Of a stretch of DNA of 64,000 bases, positions 35,234-44,432 are shown in pieces. Under the pieces are notes generated by a model. The model saw only the letters and a list, made by a program, of their open reading frames with translations. It had not been told where the DNA came from and made no database searches. Position 1 is the first letter of the stretch, and each line of letters opens with the position of its first letter. Source of the DNA: Bacteroidota bacterium (lineage in GTDB: Bacteria > Bacteroidota > Bacteroidia > Flavobacteriales_F > PHOS-HE28); the NCBI GenBank assembly GCA_014584605.1, contig JACTMO010000075.1:50800-114799 (forward strand). Reading direction: 5' to 3'. The translations under genes were made by a program, and so were the position numbers.

Positions 35234-35979
35234 TCGTTGAGCCGCTCCTCGTTGCGGCGCATGCGCAGGTTGAGACCCTCGACCAGGATGCTGAAGGCCA
35301 TGGCGACGTAGATGAAGGCCTTGTTGATGTGCCCGCCGGTACCTTCGATCAGCAGGGCCACGCCGATCATCACCAGGAAGGCCAGGGCCAGCACCTTCAC
35401 CGTGCCGTACTTGTTCACGAAGGCGCTGATGGCGTCGCTGGCCACCAGCATGATGAACACCGCCGCGATCACCGCCAGCACCATGATGAGGATCTCGTTG
35501 CTCATGCCCACGGCGGTGATCACGCTGTCCAGCGAGAACACGATGTCGATCAGCACGATCTGCGCGATGATGCCGGCCATGCCGACCTTCTTCCGCTTGC
35601 CGCCCTCCTTCTCCCGCTTGTGCTCCACCTTGGCGTGGATCTCCACGGTGGCCTTGTAGATCAGGAAGAGGCCGCCCAGGATCAGCACCAGGTCCCGGCC
35701 GCTCACGCTGTGGTCCATCACGGCGAAGAGCGGTTCCTTCAGGCTCATCACCCAGCTGAGGCTCAGCAGCAGCAGCACGCGGGTGATCATGGCCAGCGCC
35801 AGGCCGAGGCGGCGGGCCCGTCGTTGTTCCTCCTTGGTGGACAGTTCGCCGCTGAGGATGGAGATGATGATGATGTTGTCGATGCCCAGCACGATCTCCA
35901 TGACCGTGAGCCAGAGCAGGGCGATGAGGCCGTGGGCGGTGAACAGGACGGAGAAGTCGAGCTGGGCAGGGTCGATCAT
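35221..35979 (-). CDS. TerC family membrane protein
   Basis: A 252-residue membrane protein with seven hydrophobic segments, of the TerC/YoaE family. The family signatures are EIVLGIDNIIIISIL in the first helix region and IDIVFSLDSVITAVGM in the fifth, each with an Asp in the membrane. Between them is a basic cytoplasmic loop (KVEHKREKEGGKRKKVG). TerC proteins are linked to tellurite resistance and to Mn2+ or Ca2+ handling; some export metal for secreted enzymes. The C-terminus overlaps the convergent protease gene. A TATCTTCG -7 box lies 17 bp upstream. Confidence 0.92.
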   Translation of the reverse strand: MIDPAQLDFSVLFTAHGLIALLWLTVMEIVLGIDNIIIISILSGELSTKEEQRRARRLGLALAMITRVLLLLSLSWVMSLKEPLFAVMDHSVSGRDLVLILGGLFLIYKATVEIHAKVEHKREKEGGKRKKVGMAGIIAQIVLIDIVFSLDSVITAVGMSNEILIMVLAVIAAVFIMLVASDAISAFVNKYGTVKVLALAFLVMIGVALLIEGTGGHINKAFIYVAMAFSILVEGLNLRMRRNEERLNDQGN

Positions 35980-35996
35980 GGCTGTGAAAGCGGGGG

Positions 35997-36004
35997 CGAA
36001 GATA
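35997..36004 (-). promoter_or_regulatory. -7 box of terC
   Basis: Reads TATCTTCG on the minus strand (TAnnTTCG), 17 bp before the start of terC. Confidence 0.5.
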
Positions 36005-36013
36005 CCCGGTGGC

Positions 36014-37516
36014 TTAGTGCCGCACGGTGCGTAGCACGGTGATGGTCTCGTTGCGGTTCACCGGGTTCAGCCAGTGCACCACGCGGTCCACCAGGCCCGG
36101 CCGGGCCACGGCCACCACCTCAAGGGGGCCCAGCAGGGCGGTCATGCGGGCCATGCGGGCCACCAGGTCCTCCTGCCCGATGAAGAGCACGGCATCAGGC
36201 CGTCGGTCGGCCGGCAGCCGGGCGATGGTGGCCGCCAGGTCGGTCGAGGGGTCGGCGTACGGCAGCTGGGTGGCCTCCCAGCTCCCCAGGTAGTACATCG
36301 GCATCCAGGGCGGGTCCCGCTCCACCGTGTCGTCCACCACGAAGCCGTGCACGGTCGGCCCCTCCCGTAGGGCCAGCATGGCCTCCACACGGCTGCGTTT
36401 GCTGTAGGTGAAGGTGATGGGCAGCAGCAGCAGCAGGTTCAGGGCCCAGGTGAAGCGCATCACCCCGCGCCACGTTCCGGCATGGGCCTGCCACCAGCGC
36501 GAGCCCGCCCGGAAGACCTCCCACGAGGTGTGGCCCAGTACGAAGGCCAGCGGTACGATGGGCAGCAGGAAACGCTCCTGCTTGTTGGGGAACCAGGAAT
36601 GGATGGCCAGGAAGAGCATGACCGGCAGCCAGAGCAGCCAGGGCTGGGGCCGGCGGAACAGGCCGAACAGCACGGCCAGGCTGAAGGGCGGCAGCAGGAG
36701 GCCCCCCAGCAGCAGCAGGTAATTGTACCAGGGCTGGTCGAAGTAGGTGGTGCTGTGGTCCAGGTTGTAGCGCACGTACTCGGTCAGCTCGGCGAAGGGC
36801 CTTCCCCAGAGGAAGAGGTCGATGCCGCCCTGCAGCACCACCAGCGGAAGCAGCACGCCCGCACCGTAGCGCAGCACGTCGCCCCAGCGCCGCTGCGCCA
36901 GCAGCACCAGGCCCGGCCCGGCGGCGAAGAAGATGGTCTGGAAGCGGATGTTGATGGCCAGCCCCGCCCACACACCGGCCAGCAGCACGGCACGCGGACC
37001 GGGGCGGCCCTCCCGCACCAGCTCCCACGCGGCCAGCATCAGCAGGGGCATGGAGACCACCTCCACCAGGTTGCGCACGGCCAGGAAGGGCATGAAGTGG
37101 AAGAGGGCGAGGAAGAGGCCGGTGTTCCAGGCCACCTGGGCATCGCCAAGCCGCCGGGCGATGCGGTATCCGGTGCGCACCATCACCAGGCTCCACAGCG
37201 CGTGCAGCAGGCGCACCAGCACCAGGTTGACCTCGGGGTCGTGGGCACCGATGGCGGCCAGGGCGCGGAACAACAGGAAGTGCAGCCCGACGTACACGAA
37301 GCTGTGGCCGCTGGGCGTGGCGTCGGGCCCCTGGTTCCACGGCAGCCACGCGTTGTAGTCGGCGCCGTCCACCCAGCTGCGCGCGGCCTCGATCACCAGG
37401 AAGTGGTCGTCGTGGGCGAAATAGCCGGCGCTGAAGAAGGCGGCCAGCAGGCGGGGGATCAGCGCGATGAGCGTGAGGGCCGTGAGCGGGTCGCGCCGCA
37501 GGGTCGCCAGGTCCAT
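36014..37516 (-). CDS. GT22-like membrane mannosyltransferase
   Basis: About 500 residues from [14 protein letters not shown] (ATG at 37516) with around 10 hydrophobic helices. It looks like a dolichol- or polyprenyl-phosphate-sugar dependent GT-C enzyme. The first loop has the acidic pair in [14 protein letters not shown]. Later [19 protein letters not shown] resembles the HKE.RF motif of the GT22 (ALG9/PIG-B-type) family. A GT39-type relation cannot be excluded. It should glycosylate a lipid or protein acceptor at the outer face of the inner membrane. A TACCTTGG box lies 9 bp upstream. Confidence 0.75.
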   Translation of the reverse strand: MDLATLRRDPLTALTLIALIPRLLAAFFSAGYFAHDDHFLVIEAARSWVDGADYNAWLPWNQGPDATPSGHSFVYVGLHFLLFRALAAIGAHDPEVNLVLVRLLHALWSLVMVRTGYRIARRLGDAQVAWNTGLFLALFHFMPFLAVRNLVEVVSMPLLMLAAWELVREGRPGPRAVLLAGVWAGLAINIRFQTIFFAAGPGLVLLAQRRWGDVLRYGAGVLLPLVVLQGGIDLFLWGRPFAELTEYVRYNLDHSTTYFDQPWYNYLLLLGGLLLPPFSLAVLFGLFRRPQPWLLWLPVMLFLAIHSWFPNKQERFLLPIVPLAFVLGHTSWEVFRAGSRWWQAHAGTWRGVMRFTWALNLLLLLPITFTYSKRSRVEAMLALREGPTVHGFVVDDTVERDPPWMPMYYLGSWEATQLPYADPSTDLAATIARLPADRRPDAVLFIGQEDLVARMARMTALLGPLEVVAVARPGLVDRVVHWLNPVNRNETITVLRTVRH

Positions 37517-37588
37517 CGGGCCCAAGGTACGGCCGTGCACCCCGCCCCATTTTTCGGGTCGCGATCCGCCGTGCGCCAGGGCCGCTCA

Positions 37589-37596
37589 TAGCTTTG
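37589..37596 (+). promoter_or_regulatory. -7 box of rimK
   Basis: TAGCTTTG fits TAnnTTTG exactly and lies 15 bp before the rimK ATG. Confidence 0.5.
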
Positions 37597-37611
37597 GCGC
37601 ACTGCCCGACC

Positions 37612-38484
37612 ATGAACATCGTCATCCTCTCGCGCGACGGCAGGCTCTACTCCACCCGTCGGCTGGTGGAGGCCTGCGAGAAGCGGGGCCACAGCGCCCG
37701 TGTGGTCAACCATGTGAAGTGCGACATCCTCATCGAGCGGCGCAATCCGCAGGTGATCTATGGCGGGCAGCCGCTCACCGAGGTGGACGCCATCATCCCG
37801 CGGATAGGGGCCAGCGTCACCTTCTACGGCACGGCCGTGGTGCGCCAGTTCGAGATGATGAAGGTGTTCACCACCACCGAGAGCCAGGCCCTGGTGCGCA
37901 GCCGCGACAAGCTGCGCAGCATGCAGATCCTCACCCGCAGCGGGGTGGGCATCCCCAAGACGGTGTTCACCAACTACAGCAAGGACGTGGGCAGCATCGT
38001 GGACGGCGTGGGCGGGGCGCCCTGCATCATCAAACTGCTGGAAGGCACCCAGGGGCTGGGCGTGGTGCTGGCCGAGACCAAGAAGGCGGCCGTGGCCGTC
38101 TGCGAGGCCTTCAACAGCTTGAAGGCGCGTGTCATCGTGCAGGAGTTCATCAAGGAGAGCCGCGGCATCGACATCCGGGCCTTCGTGGTGGACGGCCGCG
38201 TGGTGGGCGCCATGAAGCGCACCGGCAAGGAGGGCGAGTTCCGCAGCAATCTGCACCGCGGGGGCACCGCACAGCTCATCGAGCTCACCCACGAGGAGGA
38301 GGTCACCGCCATCAAGGCGGCCAAGGCGCTGGGCCTGCATGTGGCCGGGGTGGACATGCTGCAGAGCGACCGCGGCCCGCTGGTGATCGAAGTGAACAGC
38401 TCGCCTGGCCTGGAAGGCATCGAGGCGGCCACGGGCAAGGACATCGCCGGGGAGATCGTGAAGTTCATCGAGCGGCACGTATAG
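37612..38484 (+). CDS. rimK: RimK-type glutamate ligase
   Basis: A 290-residue ATP-grasp enzyme that adds glutamate to the C-terminus of ribosomal protein S6. The start [18 protein letters not shown] fits E. coli RimK; the upstream Met of the track is not supported. Family motifs: [49 protein letters not shown] and the metal site [14 protein letters not shown]. The C-terminus stops right after FIERHV, while E. coli RimK has about ten more residues. The stop codon TAG is formed by the first bases of inverted-repeat element copy B. Its likely partner RimB is encoded at 42523. Confidence 0.95.
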   Translation: MNIVILSRDGRLYSTRRLVEACEKRGHSARVVNHVKCDILIERRNPQVIYGGQPLTEVDAIIPRIGASVTFYGTAVVRQFEMMKVFTTTESQALVRSRDKLRSMQILTRSGVGIPKTVFTNYSKDVGSIVDGVGGAPCIIKLLEGTQGLGVVLAETKKAAVAVCEAFNSLKARVIVQEFIKESRGIDIRAFVVDGRVVGAMKRTGKEGEFRSNLHRGGTAQLIELTHEEEVTAIKAAKALGLHVAGVDMLQSDRGPLVIEVNSSPGLEGIEAATGKDIAGEIVKFIERHV

Positions 38485-38647
38485 TGTGGTGGCCCCTAAG
38501 TTGTTTAACTGAAGATCTGCCCCTATTTCGTCTTCATGCAAGGCGGAACATGCGCGGCGTAGCGGGCGCTACGGCGAAATGTTCCAACGCGGCAGCAAGG
38601 CGAAAGAGGGGCGGAGATGGTTAATGAACTTAGGGGCCACTACACTA
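38482..38647 (+). repeat. TA-flanked inverted-repeat element, copy B
   Basis: A 166 bp element in the same orientation as copy A. Its first three bases TAG are the stop codon of rimK. The ends are TAGTGTGGTGGCCCCTAAGT and the complement TAGTGTAGTGGCCCCTAAGT. The central hairpin is the same as in copy A. It lies between rimK and the convergent esterase gene (38661). Confidence 0.85.
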
Positions 38648-38660
38648 GGCCGCCCGCACC

Positions 38661-39611
38661 CTACAGCAGACCGAAGGCGCGGGCCACCAGCCAGGTGGAA
38701 TGCAGGTCCACATCCCGGCTCACCCAGCTGCGCCTTCCGCCCTGGTCCGGCCGGCCGCCGGGATCGATGGGCAGTTGGTGCCCCAGTCCGTTGAAGCGGT
38801 AGAAGGTCACCACGGTCCGGCCCCCACTGGTGTACACGCGCCGTTCCACACCGGGCAGGCCGTGGAAGGCCGTGTCCAGGCTGTCGGGCACCGTGTCGGT
38901 GCCGGCCACGGCGGTCCATTGGGCCACCAGGGCCTGGCCATGGCCGAAGTCCATCACCCGGTCGCGCGTGCCGTGCAGCACCAGCAGGGGCGGGTAGGGG
39001 GCGCGGCGCCCGGGGTGCAGGGCGGTGACCTGCGCGGCCCAGTCGGCGGGGAGCCTGCTGCGCGGGTCGCGGATCACCAGCCGCGCGTCCAGGGTGCTGT
39101 TGGCGGCGCGGTAGGGGGCCCCGGCGAAGATGGCCACCTGGGCGAAGAGGTCCGGTGCACAGGCCATCAGGGCCGCGGCCAGCGCACCGCCGCTGCTCAC
39201 GCCATAGAGGTACACACGGCGCGGGTCCGCCCCCAGATGCGCCACGGCATGGCGCACCATGCTGGTCACCGAGCCCACCTCGCCCTGTTCGGGCAGGATG
39301 TCGTCCGGCCGGAACCAGTTGAAGCAGCGCAGGCTGTTGTTGATGGGCCGCTGCTGCACATAGAGCACCAGGCAGCCGGCGCGGTCGGCCAGGTCGTTCC
39401 AGCCGCTGAGGGCCGCGATGCGGCGCGCGCGTTGCGTGCAGCCGTGCAGCACCACCACCAGCGGCCGCCGTGCGGTGTCGGTGCCCGCCGTGCCATGCAC
39501 GAACATGCGCAGGTTGCCCGGGTCCGGGCCGAAGTCCTTCACCTCCTCCAGGCCGCTGCCCGCGAAGGCCGGTGCGGAGAGCAGCAGCAGGGCCAGCAGG
39601 GGCGGACGCAT
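38661..39611 (-). CDS. secreted PHB depolymerase/feruloyl esterase-like hydrolase
   Basis: A 316-residue exported alpha/beta hydrolase (signal MRPPLLALLLLSAPAFAGS) of the PHB-depolymerase-like esterase group (LpqC type). Seen: PLVVVLHGCTQRA (oxyanion region), VYLYGVSSGGALAAALM (nucleophile elbow G-x-S-x-G), PPLLVLHGTRDRVMDFGHG (acid residue region) and GLGHQLP (catalytic His). It should cleave ester bonds of a polymer or carbohydrate ester; the substrate is not readable. The gene is on its own between element copy B and a divergent gene. Confidence 0.88.
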   Translation of the reverse strand: MRPPLLALLLLSAPAFAGSGLEEVKDFGPDPGNLRMFVHGTAGTDTARRPLVVVLHGCTQRARRIAALSGWNDLADRAGCLVLYVQQRPINNSLRCFNWFRPDDILPEQGEVGSVTSMVRHAVAHLGADPRRVYLYGVSSGGALAAALMACAPDLFAQVAIFAGAPYRAANSTLDARLVIRDPRSRLPADWAAQVTALHPGRRAPYPPLLVLHGTRDRVMDFGHGQALVAQWTAVAGTDTVPDSLDTAFHGLPGVERRVYTSGGRTVVTFYRFNGLGHQLPIDPGGRPDQGGRRSWVSRDVDLHSTWLVARAFGLL

Positions 39612-39670
39612 GGCGCCAAACTACGGCGGGGAGGCATGCTCCCCGTTCCGTCATTCCGTTCCTTTGCGCC

Positions 39671-40804
39671 ATGGGCCTGCCGCCAGCGATCGCCGTACAC
39701 GCGCGGATGTTGCGCCGCTCCCTGCTGCCCCTCCTCGTCGGGGTCGCTGCACCGCTCGCCGCGCAGGACGTCACGGCCTTCCTGGACTACCGCGACCGCC
39801 TGGTGGGCTTTGACCGCGGAAGCTTCTCCGTGGTGGAGGGTGTGCGTCCCACGGCCTTCTTCGTCGGCGGCAACTACGTGGCCTACCTCAACGCCATCGG
39901 CGACCTGAAGCGCCATGCCGGCGGGCGCACCAGCACGCTCGACCGTTCCACCGGCGCACAGCTCACCGTCACGGACCATCTGCTGGGCCTGAAGGTCTCC
40001 ACGGCCTTGAAGCTGCACGATGGCCGCGAACTGCACACCGTGTGCATCAACACCGGGCCCTACGTGGTGGAGGACAGCCTGGCCGCCTGGGTGGACGAAG
40101 CGCAGCACACCATACATGTGTGGTACAACGGGCGGGAGGAAATGCTGGCCGACGGTCTGGCCATCGGCGCGGTGCAGGATTGGAAGAGCGGCGACAACCT
40201 GCTGGCGTGGGTGAGCAGCATCGAGCGCCGCTTTCGCATCTTCCATCGGGGTGTGGTGTACGATGCGGCCGACGTGTACGACGAGGGCATCGACTTCCAG
40301 GCCGGAGCCGATGTGGTGCTCTACCTCGATCCGCAGGGCAACGGGCTGAAGGCCTTCCACAAGGGGAACTTCTACGACCTGGACCCCATCGCACCGCAGC
40401 GCTACGCGGTGGGCAAGGGCATCGCGGCCTGGCTGGACCGCACCGGTGCGCTGAAGGTGCTGGAGAACGGGCAGATCTATACGGCCACCGACTTCGCCCC
40501 GGCCGAGTTCCACGTGCGCGACAGCCTGGTGGTGTTCCGCGACCAGGACATGCTGAAGGTGTTCCAGGCGGGCCGGGTGTACGAGGTGGAGCGCTACTGG
40601 CCCGAACGCTGGGACGCCAGCTGGGGCATGCTGGCCTACGCGGCCACGGATGGCACGGTACGCGTGTGGCGCAAGGGGCGTGGCGAGGTGGCCCTCCGCG
40701 AACGCACGGCCACCGGCTTCAGCCTGCAGCGCGGCATCCTCACCATCACCATGCCGCTGAACGGCGTGCGCATCTGGTGGAAGGGCCGGGTGTACACCCA
40801 GTGA
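39671..40804 (+). CDS. exported propeller-like protein of unknown function
   Basis: About 377 residues from the ATG at 39671; the alternative ATG at 39707 gives a shorter, more usual signal peptide (MLRRSLLPLLVGVAAPLAAQ). A TTCCTTTG box 5 bp before 39671 favours the longer form. The body is made of repeated ~40-residue beta units, for example FLDYRDRLVGFDRGSF, VLYLDPQGNGLKAFHKGNFY and AAWLDRTGALKVLENGQIY, so a beta propeller is likely. Similar uncharacterised proteins are common in Bacteroidota. No T9SS tail. It overlaps or abuts the next gene, suggesting co-transcription. Confidence 0.65.
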   Translation: MGLPPAIAVHARMLRRSLLPLLVGVAAPLAAQDVTAFLDYRDRLVGFDRGSFSVVEGVRPTAFFVGGNYVAYLNAIGDLKRHAGGRTSTLDRSTGAQLTVTDHLLGLKVSTALKLHDGRELHTVCINTGPYVVEDSLAAWVDEAQHTIHVWYNGREEMLADGLAIGAVQDWKSGDNLLAWVSSIERRFRIFHRGVVYDAADVYDEGIDFQAGADVVLYLDPQGNGLKAFHKGNFYDLDPIAPQRYAVGKGIAAWLDRTGALKVLENGQIYTATDFAPAEFHVRDSLVVFRDQDMLKVFQAGRVYEVERYWPERWDASWGMLAYAATDGTVRVWRKGRGEVALRERTATGFSLQRGILTITMPLNGVRIWWKGRVYTQ

Positions 40805-40806
40805 CG

Positions 40807-42522
40807 ATGCGGCACCCGCTCCCTTCAGGCGACCACGATGTGGTGGTGATCGGCGCCGGCATCAGCGGCCTCACCTCCGCGGCCATCCTGGCGCGGGCCG
40901 GGCTGAAGGTGTGCGTGCTGGAGATGGACGCACGCCCCGGCGGCTATCTGGCGGGTTTCCGCCGCGGGGACTATCGCTTCGACAGCGCCATCCACTGGCT
41001 GAACCAGTGCGGGCCGCGCGGCTACGTCACCCGCGTGTTCGACCTCATCGGCCGCGACCATCCCACGGCCCGTCCGCAAAAGCGCATCCGCCGCTGGAAA
41101 AGCCCCTCGGTGGACCTGCTGCTCACCGACCGGCCCGATGACCTGAAGGACGAGCTCATCCGCCGTTTCCCCCACGAACGCGCCGGTCTGGAGCGCTTCT
41201 TCCGCGATGCGTGGAAGCTGGGCCGCTCCTTCGACCGCAGCAGCGGCCTCATCCGGGCCCGGGAGACCATGGCCCCCCTGGAACGGGCCGCCTTCTTGCT
41301 GCGCCGCCTGCGCTTCGCCCTGCCCTTCATCAAGCACCTCGGCTATCAGGGCGATGCCGGGGTGAAGAAGGGCCTGGACCGCTACTTCACCGATCCCGGC
41401 CTGCACAAGCTCTTCAGCAGCGAACAGGAAATGCTGGCCTGCCTGGTGCCCATCGGCTGGGCCTACTTCGGCGACTACCAGAGCCCGCCCAGGGGCGGCA
41501 GCCAGGTCTTCCCGGAATGGCTGACCCACGTGGTCTCCCGGATGGGCGGGGAGGTCCACTACCGCTGTCGGGTCGCGCGCATCCTGCTGGAGCGCGGCCG
41601 CTGCGTGGGGGTGGAAGGCGAACGGCAGGGGACGACCTTCACGGTGCGTGCCCGGCAGGTGATCGCGGCCTGCGACGTGGAAACGCTGTACGAGCGCATG
41701 CTGCCGCCTCAGGCCGTGCCCGAGGTGATCAAGCGCAAGCTGCGCGATGCGGTCCTGTACAGCAGCTCGGTCACCGTGTCGCTGGGGCTGGACGTGCCCG
41801 CCGAGCACTTCGGCCTCAACGAGGAGCTCATCTATCTGCACCGCGACGATGTGCCGCGCGATGCCCATGGCGGAACGGACCCGGCGCAGAGCGGCATCAG
41901 CATCCTGGCGCCCAGCCTGCGGGACAAGAGCATGGCACCGCCGGGCATGGGGACCCTCACGCTCTACATCCCCGCGCTCTTCACCGACCACGGCACCTGG
42001 GCCACCGAGCGCGATGCCACGGGCGCCATCGTGCGGGGTGAGGCCTACGAACGGCTGAAGCAGCGGGTGGCCGATGCGCTGATCGACCGCGTGGAGCGCG
42101 AGCTGGCCCCGGGGCTGCGCAGCCACATCGTGTACTGCGACGTGGCCACGCCCATCACCCACTGGCGGTACACGGGCAACCGCCTCGGCAGCATGATGGG
42201 CGCCAAGCCCGGCAAGGAGAATTTCAAGGCCGGCATCGCCCACTACCGAACCCCGGTGAAGAGCCTGCTGCTGGGCGGCCACTGGGCCGACCTGGGTGGT
42301 GGCGTGCCCATCGCGGTGAAGTCCGGCGTCAACACGGCCCTGATCGTGCTGAAGGATGCCGGTCATGCCGCCTTCCCCACCTGGCGCCGCTATCTGGACG
42401 AGGACATCGACCTGGAGGCGGCGCGCTGCGGTCCGGGGCTCATGCCGTATCCGGAGGACTGGGTCCAGGCACCGACACCGGCCGAGAAGCGTGCGCGCGG
42501 TGTCCGGGACGATGGGGACTGA
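40807..42522 (+). CDS. CrtI/RetSat-like FAD-dependent oxidoreductase
   Basis: About 571 residues from the ATG at 40807, 2 bp after the stop of the upstream gene; an in-frame GTG at 40801 would overlap it. The N-terminal FAD site is VVVIGAGISGLTSAAILARAG, followed by LEMDARPGGYLAGFRRG and FDSAIHWLNQCG. This is the phytoene desaturase / carotenoid isomerase / retinol saturase superfamily. The C-terminal FAD contact is LLLGGHWADLGGGVPIAVKSG. The reaction is probably a desaturation, saturation or isomerisation of an isoprenoid, but no other carotenoid gene is nearby. Convergent with rimB with no spacer. Confidence 0.85.
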   Translation: MRHPLPSGDHDVVVIGAGISGLTSAAILARAGLKVCVLEMDARPGGYLAGFRRGDYRFDSAIHWLNQCGPRGYVTRVFDLIGRDHPTARPQKRIRRWKSPSVDLLLTDRPDDLKDELIRRFPHERAGLERFFRDAWKLGRSFDRSSGLIRARETMAPLERAAFLLRRLRFALPFIKHLGYQGDAGVKKGLDRYFTDPGLHKLFSSEQEMLACLVPIGWAYFGDYQSPPRGGSQVFPEWLTHVVSRMGGEVHYRCRVARILLERGRCVGVEGERQGTTFTVRARQVIAACDVETLYERMLPPQAVPEVIKRKLRDAVLYSSSVTVSLGLDVPAEHFGLNEELIYLHRDDVPRDAHGGTDPAQSGISILAPSLRDKSMAPPGMGTLTLYIPALFTDHGTWATERDATGAIVRGEAYERLKQRVADALIDRVERELAPGLRSHIVYCDVATPITHWRYTGNRLGSMMGAKPGKENFKAGIAHYRTPVKSLLLGGHWADLGGGVPIAVKSGVNTALIVLKDAGHAAFPTWRRYLDEDIDLEAARCGPGLMPYPEDWVQAPTPAEKRARGVRDDGD

Positions 42523-42942
42523 TCAGCCCAGGACATCCTTACGCGATACGTCCACCACGAAGCGGCCCCGCAGGAACTTGCGGCCCAGCAGCACCTGGTG
42601 CTTCATGTCGCTGCGATCGAACAGCGTGAACTGGGTGCGCACCGTGTGGCCGTTGAGGCGGACGCGTGTGCTGATCAGGTAGCGGCGCGTGGTCTGGCCG
42701 GTGCTGCTCTTCACCGTTACCCGCTGGAAGCGTTTGAACAGCTTGGTGCGCCGCCGCCCGCCCATCTGGAAGGTCACCGCCAGCACCGGCACCCCATCGA
42801 TCACCCGTTTGCGCACGCGCTGATAGTGCAGGGCGCTGCGGTAGGCGCCGGTGTCGATCTTGGCCTGCACACGGGCGATGCCCAGGCCGGGCAGGGCGAT
42901 GTGCTCCAGCCGTCCGATGGTCAGCAGTGCACGCCGGGCCAT
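42523..42942 (-). CDS. RimB-like retropepsin-type protease
   Basis: About 139 residues from MARRALLTIGRLEHIALPGLG (ATG at 42942); the much longer ORF of the track is not supported. The active site KIDTGAYRSALH (D-T-G-A) is that of the retropepsin-like family formerly called ATP-dependent zinc protease (DUF/PF05618 type), named RimB when it works with RimK. RimB trims the Glu tail added to S6. LLGRKFLRGRFVVDVS closes the domain. rimK lies 4 kb away. A CACCTTCG -7-like box precedes the start. The TGA stop and the convergent TGA stop adjoin as the palindrome TGATCA. Confidence 0.85.
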   Translation of the reverse strand: MARRALLTIGRLEHIALPGLGIARVQAKIDTGAYRSALHYQRVRKRVIDGVPVLAVTFQMGGRRRTKLFKRFQRVTVKSSTGQTTRRYLISTRVRLNGHTVRTQFTLFDRSDMKHQVLLGRKFLRGRFVVDVSRKDVLG

Positions 42943-43165
42943 GGTGCGAAGGTGGGGCGGGGAGCCGGCCGGGGAAGGGGGCCTGCCCGTCGATCTTCCC
43001 ATGCGCCGCTGTTGATGGGTATGGCACGGCGCTTGCGACGGGCGCCGCCGGTCCCGGGCCGTGCGTCCTGTTCCTGACCGGGAGCAGTACGCCGCAACCG
43101 AAAGTGAACCAACTTTGCGATCCACAACGAACACAAAGCCTGCGCCCGGCCCGTGGCGCCACACC

Positions 43166-43663
43166 ATGAAGAACCTGCACACCCTGAGCCTTGCCGCCGC
43201 CCTGCTGCTGGGCACGGCCACCGCCCACGCCCAGACCCCTGCCCGCAACGCCTCCGGTGCTCCGGTGCCCATGGTCAGCTATGGCAAGGCCATCACCCCC
43301 GATGGGGCCATCAGCGCCGTCGAGCTCCTGAACCGCATGAAGGGCCAGGAGAGCCTCAAGGCCAAGGTGGCCGTGGAAGTGCTGGCCAGCTGTGCCCGGA
43401 AGGGCTGCTGGATGGACGTGTCCCTGCCCAACGGCGAAGTGATGAAGGTGCGCTTCACGGACTACGCCTTCTTCGTGCCCACCGAGGGCCTCACCGGCAA
43501 GCGCGCCATCATGGAAGGCGTGGCCAGCCAGGAGGTGATCGATGTGGCCACCCAGCGCCACTATGCCGAGGACGCGGGCAAGAGCAAGGAGGAGATCGAG
43601 AAGATCACCGAGCCCAAGATCGCATACACCTTCCTGGCGGACGGTGTGCTCATCGGTGACTGA
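43166..43663 (+). CDS. DUF4920 exported protein
   Basis: 165 residues from MKNLHTLSLAAALLLGTATAHAQ (signal peptide). The body matches the DUF4920 pattern: the Cys-x(3)-Cys segment ASCARKGCWMDVSL, VRFTDYAFFVP and VASQEVIDVATQRHYAEDAG. The two cysteines may bind metal or a cofactor. Function unknown. First gene of a three-gene run with PAP2 (7 bp gap) and isoaspartyl peptidase (3 bp gap). A CAACTTTG box about 50 bp upstream may be the promoter. Confidence 0.85.
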   Translation: MKNLHTLSLAAALLLGTATAHAQTPARNASGAPVPMVSYGKAITPDGAISAVELLNRMKGQESLKAKVAVEVLASCARKGCWMDVSLPNGEVMKVRFTDYAFFVPTEGLTGKRAIMEGVASQEVIDVATQRHYAEDAGKSKEEIEKITEPKIAYTFLADGVLIGD

Positions 43664-43670
43664 ACCGAGC

Positions 43671-44429
43671 ATGGACCTGTTGAGGCGGCCCGGGGCGACG
43701 CTCCGGGCCGTGCTCTTGACGGCCCTGCCGCTCATGGCCCCGCAGGCGTCCCCCGCCCAGGGCGGGCACGTGCTCGGGGCCGGGCGCGAGGCGGCCCTCG
43801 CCGGTGCGGGCCTCTTGCTGAACGGCACCGCCCTGCTGCTGCCCGTGGACACCGCCGGGGCCTGGGCGCGCCACAGCGTTCGCGACCGAAGTACGCTGCC
43901 GGCGTTCGACCGGGTGGCGGCCTTCCAATGGTCGCCGCCCGCCCACCGGGCGAGCAACATCCTGTTCGCGTCGGCCCTGGTGGCGAGCGCGGTGGGACCC
44001 GCGCTGGCCAGTGCGGACGACGGTGCGGGCCCATCCCTCGCCATCGTCGGGGAAAGCTTCCTGCTCACGGCCGGGCTCACCGGGGTGATGAAGGCCATCG
44101 CGGCGCGCCCCCGGCCCCTGGTCTTCAACCCCGATGCGCCGATGCGCGAGAGGCGTGAACGCGATGCCTTCCGGTCCTTCTGGAGCGGCCATGCCGCCAA
44201 TACCGCAGCCCTGACGGTGAGCGCGGCCATGCTGGTGGACCGGGCCCCTGTGGGAACCGCCGTGCGCACCGCCACCTGGGCCGGTGCCGTGGCCGTGCCC
44301 GTGCTGATGGGATGGCTGCGGGTGCGGGCCGGAAGGCATTTCCCCACCGACGTGTTGGCAGGTTGCGCCATCGGCGCGCTGGTGGGCTGGGCCGTCCCCT
44401 ACTTTCACCGCCCCGAAAACCTGCCCTGA
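43671..44429 (+). CDS. PAP2-family phosphatase
   Basis: About 252 residues from MDLLRRPGATLRAVLL (ATG at 43671, 7 bp after the DUF4920 stop), with an N-terminal signal or anchor and four to five hydrophobic segments. The PAP2 acid phosphatase motifs are there: KAIAARPRP (motif 1, KxxxxxxRP), SFWSGHAANTAA (motif 2, with WSGH instead of PSGH) and RVRAGRHFPTDVLAG (motif 3, RxxxxxHxxxD). It probably dephosphorylates a lipid phosphate or undecaprenyl pyrophosphate at the membrane. Substrate uncertain. Confidence 0.88.
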   Translation: MDLLRRPGATLRAVLLTALPLMAPQASPAQGGHVLGAGREAALAGAGLLLNGTALLLPVDTAGAWARHSVRDRSTLPAFDRVAAFQWSPPAHRASNILFASALVASAVGPALASADDGAGPSLAIVGESFLLTAGLTGVMKAIAARPRPLVFNPDAPMRERRERDAFRSFWSGHAANTAALTVSAAMLVDRAPVGTAVRTATWAGAVAVPVLMGWLRVRAGRHFPTDVLAGCAIGALVGWAVPYFHRPENLP

Positions 44430-44432
44430 CCC

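Noticed and set aside
36482-37591. 369-residue plus-strand ORF opposite the GT22-like gene
   Set aside because: Gln/His-rich shadow frame opposite a membrane protein with clear helices.
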